A program made the position numbers and the translations under genes. This document shows, piece by piece, positions 22,884-33,900 of a stretch of DNA of 64,000 bases. Position 1 is the first letter of the stretch. Each line of letters starts with the position of its first letter. The DNA is from Eucommia ulmoides (taxonomy: Eukaryota > Streptophyta > Magnoliopsida > Garryales > Eucommiaceae), in contig CM028326.1 of assembly GCA_016647705.1 (NCBI GenBank), positions 19,414,401-19,478,400 of the forward strand, written 5' to 3'. The notes under the pieces were generated by a model that was not told where the DNA came from, did not search any database, and saw nothing but the letters and a program-made list of their open reading frames with translations.

Positions 22884-23844
22884 CTATAATGTCACATATC
22901 AAAACAAAATAAAGACAATATTATTATCATTAACATTAAAAAAATAAAATGAAATTGTCCAATTTTTTCTCAATAAATGTTGTTAAAATTAATTGTCATT
23001 CATTAAATCTTAAGTTATATATATACAATTACTTATTGAAATGTACTTTTTAGTGTTCACTTGATTTATGAAGGTCGTAATATATAAAAAGTAAAGAAGA
23101 CAAGTTATCAACACGAAGAGAAACAAAATCACGAGTCAAATTCTTTTTAGTGGTTTCCAGTGGTGTTCATGGGGCCATTCGTTTTCGTGATTATTTGATA
23201 AATGTCAAGAAAAACCATGATGGTGACTCAATTATTATCACCAAATACTAATGTAGTTGAATTCAACACATGATATCAACATCTAACTATAGGGTTGAAT
23301 TCAACAGCTTAAACATACAATTTTGGGTTGAAAACAACTAACTTATTGAAGATTGATAAAACACGTATTGAAATCAAATCTGAATAGCAACAATCATACA
23401 AAAACCTAAATTCCATTCTTACATAACCTAATGACATTTTAATGAAACCTAAATTTGATTTTTAAAAAACCACGATATAATTTTACGCCACCTAATTACA
23501 TTTTTCAAAGCATAAATTAAATTTTACCGAAACTAAATTATATTTTTACAAATGTAATTATAAATCCTAAATGTTTTTACAAAATAGTTCCAAAATATGA
23601 AATTATTAAGCAACCTAAAATTAGAAAAAATAATATTCGAAAAAAAAAAACTCTCACCTCAACGACGGTGGCTGGAGGCGGTGGCGATGATGGCTAGAGG
23701 CGGTGACGAAGGAGAAGAGAGAAAAGGGCGACAACGATGCATAAGAAGAAGTCAGTGACAGGTAGATTATGCGGCGGCCAAAGCTCTGCTGAAGGAGGAG
23801 ATGAAAATGAGAATGAAATGGGGTCAGTGGGTTAGGGTTTGTTG
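22884..23844. other. MULE region between transposase start and right inverted repeat
   Basis: AT-rich, with A-runs and a short GC-rich GGTGG/GGCGGTGG patch (23665-23720) that may be the transposase 5' untranslated region. No gene is seen. Confidence 0.45.
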
Positions 23845-24125
23845 GACGAAAAACGCAATTTCATATTGCGTTTTTTTAAAGAAAAACGCAAGTCCAAGAT
23901 GCGTTTTCCATTGGCCAAATTTTGAATTTTGTTGAGGGAAACACAATCAAGTTTTGCGTTTCTCTTAGAAACGCAAATCCTAATTGCGTTTTCACAAAAA
24001 AATAAAATAAAAATCCCACCGTAGAAACTCATAAGTGATATGCGCTTTTACATTTTTTAAGTTAAAAACGCAGAAGGAATCTGTTTTTTTCATAAAAACT
24101 CAAATTCTTTCTGCGTTTTATAATT
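23845..24125 (-). repeat. right terminal inverted repeat of the MULE
   Basis: Inverted relative to 13896-14312, with the same alternating ACGCAA / TTGCGTTTT words. It ends CTGCGTTTTATAA. It lacks the (AT)n expansion of the left end. Confidence 0.75.
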
Positions 24126-24569
24126 TATAATTATTTTGTAAGGAACTCCTCTTATTTCTCCTAACTTTCCAGCCAAAAACAGACCTTTCAAGTGCGTTTA
24201 TTATTCCCTCATCCAAGCAAAAAAAATACCAAAGTAAAAAATAAAGAAAACATGGAGCTACTAGTCCACTGATGACGTTTGCACCAAGTGATTTCATAAT
24301 ACTCATGATTTACTACTTTGATCTAAGTCGGACATATATTCTTAAATTACATTTATGTCAATAAATTACATTTATGTCAAGTTTGTAGTAATAATAATTT
24401 AAAAACATGTCAAACTAATTACTAGCCGACATTTCTCACTTTGATGTATCTATGTCATGTGTCTTCTACCTCCAGCTATCATTCTACCCACAGCTATCAG
24501 TCTTTCACAACCCACCACCATATTTATTGCCAAAAAATCACTTCCACTCCCACTCCACCGCCGTGACCC
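24126..24569 (+). promoter_or_regulatory. upstream region of the MATE gene
   Basis: About 440 bp between the MULE end and the start codon, so part of the original promoter may have been displaced. It contains a direct repeat of AAATTACATTTATGTCAA (about 24343-24378). No convincing TATA box at the usual distance; ATATTTATTG near 24520 is only about 40 bases from the ATG. Confidence 0.4.
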
Positions 24570-24914
24570 ATGACGCTTTCTTCCAAGAACGACATATATC
24601 AGCCCATACCACAAGAAAACCCACCATCTTTGTCAACCCCATCATCAAAACAGAACCATAATGATTTCTCAAGTGGTCAGCTAGAAAGCATACTGTCCGA
24701 CACGACTCTGCCCTTTTCCCGGCGAATCCTGGCGGCGACATGGATCGAAATGAGTCTCCTCTACCACCTCGCCGCCCCTGCGGTGGTTGTCTACATGCTC
24801 AGTTACCTCATGTCCATGGCCACCCAAATCTTCTGCGGCCACCTCGGCAACCTCGAGCTCGCCGCTTCCTCGCTTGGTAACAACGGCATCCAAATGTTTG
24901 CCTACGGCGTCATG
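24570..24914 (+). CDS. MATE exon 1
   Basis: 115 codons. The polar N-terminal tail ends near residue 40; the first two membrane segments follow ([19 protein letters not shown] and a second within SMATQIF...SLGN). It ends exactly at a codon (GTC ATG) before GTATCA. The ATG at 24570 is the only upstream in-frame start that gives the normal DTX N-terminus. Confidence 0.92.
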
Positions 24915-27900
24915 GTATCAGACTTCTCTCTCGTTAAAGTTTGAAATTAAAAATAAGTTTTTTGTATTAATTGATGGTTTCGATTGAACAGTTGGGCATG
25001 GGAAGCGCTGTTGAAACTCTGTGCGGACAAGCGTACGGAGCAAACAAACACGAAATGCTTGGCGTGTATCTCCAAAGAGCAAGCATCCTCCTCACCGCCA
25101 CCGGCTTTCTACTCACTTTGGTCTACGTTTTCTCGAAGCCGATATTGTTATCACTCGGTGAGTCGTCGGAGATCGCGTCGGCGGCGGCTCTGTTCGTGTA
25201 CGGCCTAATCCCACAGATATTCGCTTACGCCTTGAGCTTCCCCGTCCAGAAGTTCCTACAGGCGCAGAGCATAGTGGCCCCAAGTGCGTACATAGCGGCG
25301 GCCGCGACGGTCTTACACGTGATCGTGAGTTGGTTGGTGGTGTTCAAGACGGGGTTGGGTTTGCTGGGTGCGTCGCTGGTGCTGAGCTTCTCGAACTGGG
25401 TGCTCTTGATTGGGCAATTCGTTTACATAGTGAAGAGCGAGAGGTGCAAGCTCACGTGGGGCGGGTTCAGCGTTCAAGCCTTCCAGGGGCTGTCGGAATT
25501 CTTGAAATTGTCGGCGGCGTCGGCGGTGATGCTGTGTTTGGAGACCTGGTACTTTCAGATTCTGGTCTTGCTCGCCGGTTTGCTTGAAAATCCGGAGTTG
25601 TCTTTGGATGCTCTTTCTATTTGGTAAGCAAACAAGGTACAAATCTCTGACAATCAATCATGGAAGCATGCTTAAATATAGTATGAATAAGATGAAAGGG
25701 CGCTTGGTTTGAAAATGGTGTTTGATTTTTGATTGTTATCTTCTTGTTCTAAAGTAGGCACAATTACTTGAACAAATTCCCTATTTGTCTTCAGACTTTG
25801 ACCCTATCCTACTACTATGCATGGTTGAACTCACCTAGGTGCAATGGACATCCAATTATTTAGCAGAGTCGTGAGAAAAAGGATTTACATTAAAATAACG
25901 AGAGCAACGACAAACATTCAGCTGCGTGGAAATGTGTGGTATATTAAATACTATGTTTGTCTGTAGATCCAATTTTTGTTTCTTTTTTATTTTTAGTGGG
26001 ATGACGTCTATGAGTTTCATGGCCCACAAAGAGAGAGAGAGCGCTTCTGTTTATTGCTTTTGGGTAGGGGGTGTTCGGTGCGGTTCGGCGTGGTTTTCAT
26101 GATTTTGGGTCCCTGAACTGAGGTCCTCGGTTTCTCTATGTTGGAAATCGCTCCTTAGCGGTTCGGTGTCTGTATAGTGAATTAACCGACCAAGCAGTTT
26201 TCATCGATTTTCGGTGCGGTTTCGGGTTGGGTTTGGGAGGAAGAGAGACAAGAACAACCGCAAGCAAACATTGAATTGAACCATAAACGAATAAAAGATG
26301 AAAAAAAAACCAAAATTAAAAACAAGTTTTATGGCCTTCACATCACAGATAATTGAATAACATATAGAAAAGATGAAGAAAACAAACCAGATCTGCTAAG
26401 GTGACAACGGATTTGTGAGGACGAAGTCAAACCTGCGACGAGGATGGAGGAATTGAGAGTTGCGACAGCCATGTACGATTTGAGAGCTGCGAGCTACGAC
26501 GACCACGAACGATTTGCAGCTGCGACCTGCGACGACTGTGCCGACGATGAAGGAATGACAAACGATCTCTAGATGAGCGATTCAGTTTGTGTGTGGGATG
26601 ATCAACAATCTCCGGCGAGGACTGAGCGTGGGATGATGAACGATCTCCGGTGAGGACTGGGCATGGGATGAGGAGCTACGAAGGAAGATCGGGAGAGAAG
26701 GCTTGGAAGTTGAAGGAGATCGGAAGAGAACTGAGAAGTGAGGCAGCTAGGGTTTTCAATTTATGAGGGTCTATATATACAAGACCCCTCAAACGACGTT
26801 ATTTTGGGGTCTTCGGTTTGGTGCAGTTTAAACCGCAGTTCATGTATGCTGAACCCGTCAACCAAACCAAGGTTGCAGTTTTACCTCAAAAATAAACTGC
26901 TCCTGGCGGTTTTTTTGTCAGGGGCAGTTTTTTTCAGTCGGTTTGGTTCGGTTCTTTGGTTTGCCGGTTTTTTTTAACACCCTTACTTTTGGGTGTATAT
27001 TGGAGAAAAGAACAGATTCAAAAATTGATCGACGGAACTGTTTTATTCACTAGATGTTCTAATAAATTGAGAGGTTTATATTAAATTTTTAATGATTTCA
27101 TTTTTTTAGTTTTTAAAATAAAAGTTTTAATTTTAAAAAGATTTTTTTTACTACGTGTCTTCCTTATCATTCTGCCAAAAATCACAACGTTTCCATGCCA
27201 TTTACTAATGTTGGTGTCGAATATTGTTTAACACCCACAGTTTGTCTGGTCAAGATCCAGGTATAATTTCCTAGCTGAGGTGGAGTTCGGGTGCTCGGTG
27301 ATTGGTGCCCAGTGAACGGTCCACAGGCAACAGTTAGAGTCATTTATGTTCAAGTTTGTACCTGCACAAAGACTCATCGTAATAATGCTCGGAGAAATCC
27401 CTCCGGCGAGAAAGTAAGAGCTCGAGAGAAATAGAGTTAAGGTGTGTCGAGCAAGAACTTTTCATGTACCTAGTACACTTATTGTCCCGTTATTTATCGA
27501 AAAATGTTAGATTAGCCCTACCAAATTAGGGCCCTCGGCAAGGTTAATTAGAATAATCCTGCACGTGTTCAATGAGGAGGTGCGTGGCAAGACTTAGGCA
27601 CATGGGCCTTGTGTTTTGGCCCACCAAGAGGTTGGACACACGCAAAGGATGAGTAGGTTAGGCTCAACCTACGGACATGCAAGAGCTCACTTAGTGGCCT
27701 GATAGTCCTGGTTGGTGACATCTGGATGAAGGATGGGTCGGAGCTCATGGTGAATGACCTCTCAACTCTTGTTATTGGGCAATTGTCGGCATAAAGGAGG
27801 TTCGTGATGCCCTAGCTGTAGTCATTAGGCGGTGATCATCACCGAGGAGGTCAATGACGCTCTAACTCTGATCACTAGGCGATGGTCGTCACAAAAGAGG

Positions 27901-30900
27901 TCAACAGCGCCCTAGCTCTAGTCGATAGACGATATTCGTCAGGGGATAGGTATCCTCTGACCTCTACTCGGTGAATAGGTCCAGTCAACATGCGTGGTGG
28001 ATGCTGACTAGTAGAACGGTCTCCTTGGGGTCCCTTTCCTACCACATGTGAGATCTTAAGTGGTCCTCGGTGAGTTGTGAAAATACCCTTTGTTGTGAAA
28101 TCTAATTGCTATGTATACTCACAAATGCACGAGGTCGAACAAGTAATAAAGTGTGTGAGTGAGTATCGTTCCTCGAGGATTGGTATAAAGAAATTAACTA
28201 AATATTGCAATTAGAATGGCCTAATTTTATTTAAGCAATCAAGAATAAATTGGTAGGAATTTTGATTAATAACTGAATAACGATTGACAAAGAAATTAAC
28301 TAACTAACAGACTTTTATAGGACCTTCGATGAAAAGAAAACTCTAGGGGGGGTTTGAAATCACTTTGCTAAACTATGTTTTTCCTCAAGTTTGTTATTTT
28401 AATTCATGTTCGATCATTAACCATGAGTGTCTAAATTAACTTCACTTTCACCTCTCAAATGCCAAGTGCGATCATTTGTATAATTATTTGAATTAATATC
28501 TCAATTCAATTCAATTAATTATCCAATATTTGAGTCTCACCCATCAAATGGTCACCAAAATTATATTAGCTTCTCGTACTCAATACAATAAGATTGTATT
28601 TCTTCGGTCTCAATGTGCAAGATTATCACTTCTCAAATATCTAATCTTACACATCTATAATATCTAATTTACCTCTCGCATAAATTAGTAAATACGCATA
28701 AAGAAATACAAATGATCGAAGTATGAAATCCAATTAACAAAATCTTAAATTCTCAAAGCATATTTATTACAAAGTTATTCAAATCCCCATAGATAAAACG
28801 ATTTAGCCGAGCATATTCATATTGTTCATCAACATGTCTTTAACAACATTCAAACATGAACTCATAATTCGTAAACAATTAACAATAACAGATCCCCAAA
28901 TTTAACATCCACATGAAGTAAAGAGATAAGGGAGGGAAGAAAAATAAGATTCGGCGAAGTTTTCAAGATCTTCAATCTCTATTCCAATCTCTTAGTCTCC
29001 AAAGCTGTGATTTTTCCTCTTGGTATTGGTGAACTCGGCTCCCAAAAGTCCCCTTTCAATCTCAGTTTGCTTTCCCTTTTATATTCCCCACAAACTATCA
29101 CAGTTCAACTTGGGATGTTCATCTTGCGTTAGAGAGGGTGCTGCAGAGGGGGTAGAAGAGCGCTGCAGCACCGCCACGACTCCTAGGGTCACAAGGGATA
29201 TGCGATGCAGTGGGGTAAGTGCTCGCTACAATGCGCATCCGTCAGTTTGTTCTGTCTGGGGGTGCGTTGCGGCAAAGAAAAGCGCACAGCACTGGGTTTT
29301 GGGTAGTGTCCTCCTTCGTTCCACCAAAATCCTAGATTTTCTATCGATTTTACCCCATTCACCTCACCTACATAAATACAATTAAAAAGCATTAAAAACA
29401 CAAATGAAATGCTTAAAAACTATAAAATTCATAAGGGGATAGATTGAGAAAAAATAAATTTATCAAATACCCCCAAACTTAAAATTTTGTTAGTTCTCGA
29501 GCAAAAACAACCACACAAGAAAACAAAAACGACAACAACAAAGCTCACACGCAAATACTAAAACAAAAGACATACAAAATAACCAACAGCAACTATGTTT
29601 GAGTTTTGAATTTCAACAAATGACTAATAAATTATCCTCAACGGCCCTTGATCATCTCGAGTTAAAAAATAATACTACTTGTGATGTTCTAGAATTTCAA
29701 CACTTAATATTAGTATAAACCATTCTTGATCCTTTCCCATGTGTATGTGTGTTAAGACCCTCATCACCTAACCATCCAAAGACTGGATTGAATTATCCAC
29801 CAATGAGGTTCATGACTAAATTTGATATGATATACGATTTTCATGGGCCTGACTAAGTTCCACTCTTCACTAATGTAAGCTAAGCAAGTCTCGGAAATCA
29901 ATAGGACTTTTATAGGTTTGTAAAGACAGGCAATGCTACAAAGAGTATATGAGAAAGGTTTAAAACAATGGATGAAAGATACCCTAGGCACAATACTCGC
30001 CTCTCGACCTTACTAATTTGCAACAGATAATCCTGGAATGAGCCCCAAACTCACTTCATTTCTACAATATTCACTTATTCAGTGGGGACAACAAAAGCGA
30101 CAAATGCATGGACTTTTTTTTTTTTTTTTACAACCCCAAACTTATTTAATTTATACATTTTCTTGGGTGTAGAATGATGAGACACTAAATAAGTGAGCAC
30201 TGAGCACTGAGATACCGAACTAAGCGAAAGTTCATTTTAACCCAAATCGCATGCTTTTATCGGTCCAAACACAGACCAATGAAGTAACAGTTCAACTTCG
30301 ACTCGTGCTTACAGTTAAAGGACCAGGGTTTGGAAAAAAAAAAACATTTGGCTAGGGTCATTGAATGTGTGTTAAGAACAAAACGGCTAACAGGCTTCAA
30401 CAAGGGAAACGAATGGTAGATTTTGCAAGGTAGGATTTAAAGGCTCAAACGATCCAAAACAAATGCCTAAGTCATTTCTCCTAAACTACCTAGCCTAAAA
30501 TTTCGCCTCGACTTTCCCTCAATCAAATTCTAGAATCCTCATTTGTGTCAAGAACCTAGCTAATTAAACAATTTTCGTCAAACCATTTGGATGGTTAGTA
30601 CATAGGGTCTAAGTGCTCGTGCAATTGAAAATCTCCAATGACTTATACCAAAATGAGATGTCAAGCACACAGAAAACACACGAATAAACATTATGATTAA
30701 CCTCGAAAGATAATTAGGGGACAATACTATCATCAGTTTATGGTCATCATGATCAACAAAACTCACACACATGAAAACACAGAAAACATACGATATACTC
30801 GCCCAAACTCTAAATAGTCATTGTCCTCAATGACCCAACATCATATGCAAAGTCTTTGCCAGCTAACTCAATGCTATATGTTTCATGAACTCTAGCTATA

Positions 30901-33900
30901 AAAATATTGACAAAGGAAAATGAGAATACGTACCTAGGAGATGAGACGTTTAAGTCTCGCCTCTTACTGATTATCGTCTTGTATGTCATCCCCATAGTTT
31001 CCTTGAGGGGGATGAGATGTTTGTTGCGGCATATAGGACTGGCAAAGATTGTTCGAAAATTATGGCATCTGAGGATAGCCACTCATGTCATAACCGGCTA
31101 TCATTCTAAAGTATTAGAATGCCTGATACATCAATTGGAAGCAGGAAGCCTCATAAGTCGTGTGGTCAAGCCGCTACTGACGATCATAGGAGAGCTTTAC
31201 TTTTTCTTGTTCCTTTGAGCTTTTGGGTCTTGATGGTCCTACTTCATCTTCTTCTTTGTTGTCGTCTTCTTTGCTCTATATCATTCTCACAGCATTGAAA
31301 TCCAGAGCTCGAATAGGCTTGGATATGTGGTCATCCGTAGTGTCAATACCTACCGCTCGGAATAGTTCAGTGAGTAATGTGGGGAATGGTAGGCCGACAT
31401 TGACATTTTTGATATTGTAGTGGATGGAGGAATTGATAGTGGCGCCAACATTCAATGGTTTCTATTTTTTTGTAGCAAATAACGCCAACACCCTTTCCTT
31501 CGTCACTTTCGACATGTGAGTTATCGGATATAATCTAGCGCAGACAAAATGGAACCATATTTTTGGGACATTTTTTAAATTCTTGGACTCAAATACAAAT
31601 AGGTTATGCCTCGTAACCTTCCAACTTGCTTGTCCCGAGCACAATTCTTCCCGGACTTCTTGTAGATCGGGTTCTTTCTCATCATTGGACTCGTCATCGG
31701 GCTTCTCGTTAACCTTTGGCTCAGGTAGGCCCAAGCAACGGTTAATCATCTTTGCGTCGAATGTGACCCAGCAATTTTGAACCTTAGTTTTGTGGTAAGC
31801 GCACTCCACTGCATTAGCATAAAATTCTCCAACCAAAGTGACAGAACTGGGTTTTGGATGATTGCAAAATCTACCCCATTTTTTCTTCTTAATAGCAACA
31901 GTTATTACTTCTAATGATTTTTTGTCAGCTAAATCTTGAAGTAGGAAGTCCACTTCGCGCCTTTTCCTTCTTGAAAGAACACTTGTTGAGAAAGTTGAAG
32001 ATAGTGGGTTAAGAAGTTATTTTAGAGTTGATTTATGGTTTTTGATGGTGGGGGTTTAGGTTTTGTGGCAAATGAAAAGTGATTTTGATAAATCTGAGAT
32101 GAATTGGAGGGTTAAATTAGGGTTTAGAGATGTTTGAAAGACGTGGGCTGCAACGGCTAGGGTTTTGAAATGAAGGAGAATGGGAAAATTCATGAAATAT
32201 ATTTCAGATCTCAAGGGAGCGCGCTGCAATAGGGTTTTATCGCACTGCAGCGCATTGGTTTTCTATGCGTTGGGTTTTGATGTAAGTGCGCTGCAGCGAT
32301 GTCGTAGTGCGTTGTAGCGCGCTTTATCGATGAATGGTTCTGATAGAACTACATTGTAGCAAGCTTCTGACAAAATACGATTTCCCTTTTGCACGCTGCA
32401 GCGCATTTCTGTCCGAGTGTTTTCGTTCTTTCGTTATTAACTCCATTTCATCGCATGCAAGATTTTCTTGATATTCCCGAATGGTAATTACTTTTCTCAT
32501 CACTCTACAACTTCGTACCATAACCACGACATTCCCCTTTTCTCAATCATTTTTTTTTAATCACGAAAAAAAATAAAAAAAATTAAAAACTTTGGTTGTC
32601 TCCCAAGAAACGCTTGATTTAACGTCTCTAGCTAGACTCAGCTATTAGTCTCAATTTGAATCTTTAAACACAATTTTCTTCACGAAGTGCTCCTCTCTCC
32701 TATAATAGTGTTTGAGTTTTTGACCATTCACTCGGAAAAACTTTCCATCTTTGTCTTCTAACTCCAATGCACCGAATGAAAATACTTGATTTACCTTGAA
32801 TGGTCCAGACTATTTTGATCTCAATTTTTTCGAAAAGAGTTTTATTTGAAAATTGAAAAATGGTACTTGTTGTCCTGGACTAAACTCTCTTCTTAAGATC
32901 TATTTGTTATGCCATTTCTTAGTCCTCTTCTGGTAGATCCAGGCATTTTCATATGCTTCGTGCCGAAATTCTTCTAACTCGTTGAGTTGTGGAAGTCGTT
33001 GCTCCCCGGAAGCCTTAAGATCAAAGTTGAGCTTCTTAATTACCCAAAACGCACAGTGCTCCAACTCCACCGGTAAGTGGCACGCCTTTGTAAACACCAA
33101 TCGATATGAGAACATTCCAATTGGTATTTTAAAAGCAGTGCGGTACGCCCACAAGGCATCATCAAGTTTAATCGCTCAATCTTTTCGATTTATATTAATT
33201 GTCTTCTCGAGGATTTGTTTAACTTGTCGATTGAAGATTTCGGCTTGCCCGTTGGTTTGAGGATGGTAGGCTAATGCTACCTTGTGTCTCATTCCATACT
33301 TGGCTAAGAGAGTATCCAACTCTTTGTTGCAAAAATGAGTTCCTTCATCACTGATAATAGCCCTTGGAGTACCAAATTGTGTTAAAATATTCCGGTAGAT
33401 GAACTTCAAGACAATTTGGGCATCATTTGTAGGAGTGGCTATAGCTTCCACCCACTTAGATACATAATTGACTTCCAGTAGAATGTATTCTTTGCCAAAC
33501 GAAGGGAAATTATCCCATAAAATCAACACCCCATACATAAAAAATATCCACCTCCAAAATACTAGTCAACGGAAGTTCATACCGCCTCGAGATGCTACCC
33601 ACCCTTTGACATCAGTCACAAGTTTTCACAAATGTATAGGTGTCTTGAAAGGGGGTCGGCTAATTAAATCCGAATTGAAGCACCTTGGATGCGATCCTTG
33701 TTGTACCAAAATGACTCTCATAAGGTGACGCGTGATAATGGTAGAGGATATTCTGGATTTCTTCTTCAGGAACATATCTTTGAATGACTTGATTGGAACA
33801 TCTTTTGAATAGTATGGGATCATTCTAAAGATATTGCTTCACATCATGCAAAAATTTCTTCTTTTGAAGGCTAGACATATCCAGGGGCAACACATTACAA

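Larger units (their letters stand above)
13896..24125 (-). mobile_element. Mutator-like element (MULE) with long terminal inverted repeats
   Basis: About 10.2 kb (7.7 kb without the nested solo LTR). The ends are inverted copies: left TTATAAAACGCAAC... and right, reverse-complemented, TTATAAAACGCAGA.... They share further inner blocks (CAGATT..TCTGCGTTTTTAA, ATATCAC, TTTTTATTTTATTTTTTT, AGAAACGCAAAAC). Between them lie a MuDR-type transposase (minus) and three or four unrecognised frames. A 9-11 bp target duplication could not be identified, so the outer limits are uncertain by a few tens of bases. The right end lies about 440 bp upstream of the MATE start codon. Confidence 0.8.

Noticed and set aside
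24570-25627. Exons at 24570-25623 and 51089-52836 as two separate, truncated MATE genes
   Set aside because: The split Cys codon, matching intron phases and continuous family sequence across the gap show one gene interrupted by insertions with target duplications.
29764-31218. Frames of 64-103 codons in the Athila 3' region
   Set aside because: Stop spacing and composition are those of non-coding DNA; the frames are not shared with the homologous copies at 44816 and 63350.
31462-31953. Envelope protein
   Set aside because: Position fits the Athila env-like frame, but no signal peptide or membrane helix is present and the sequence matches a soluble plant transposon domain.
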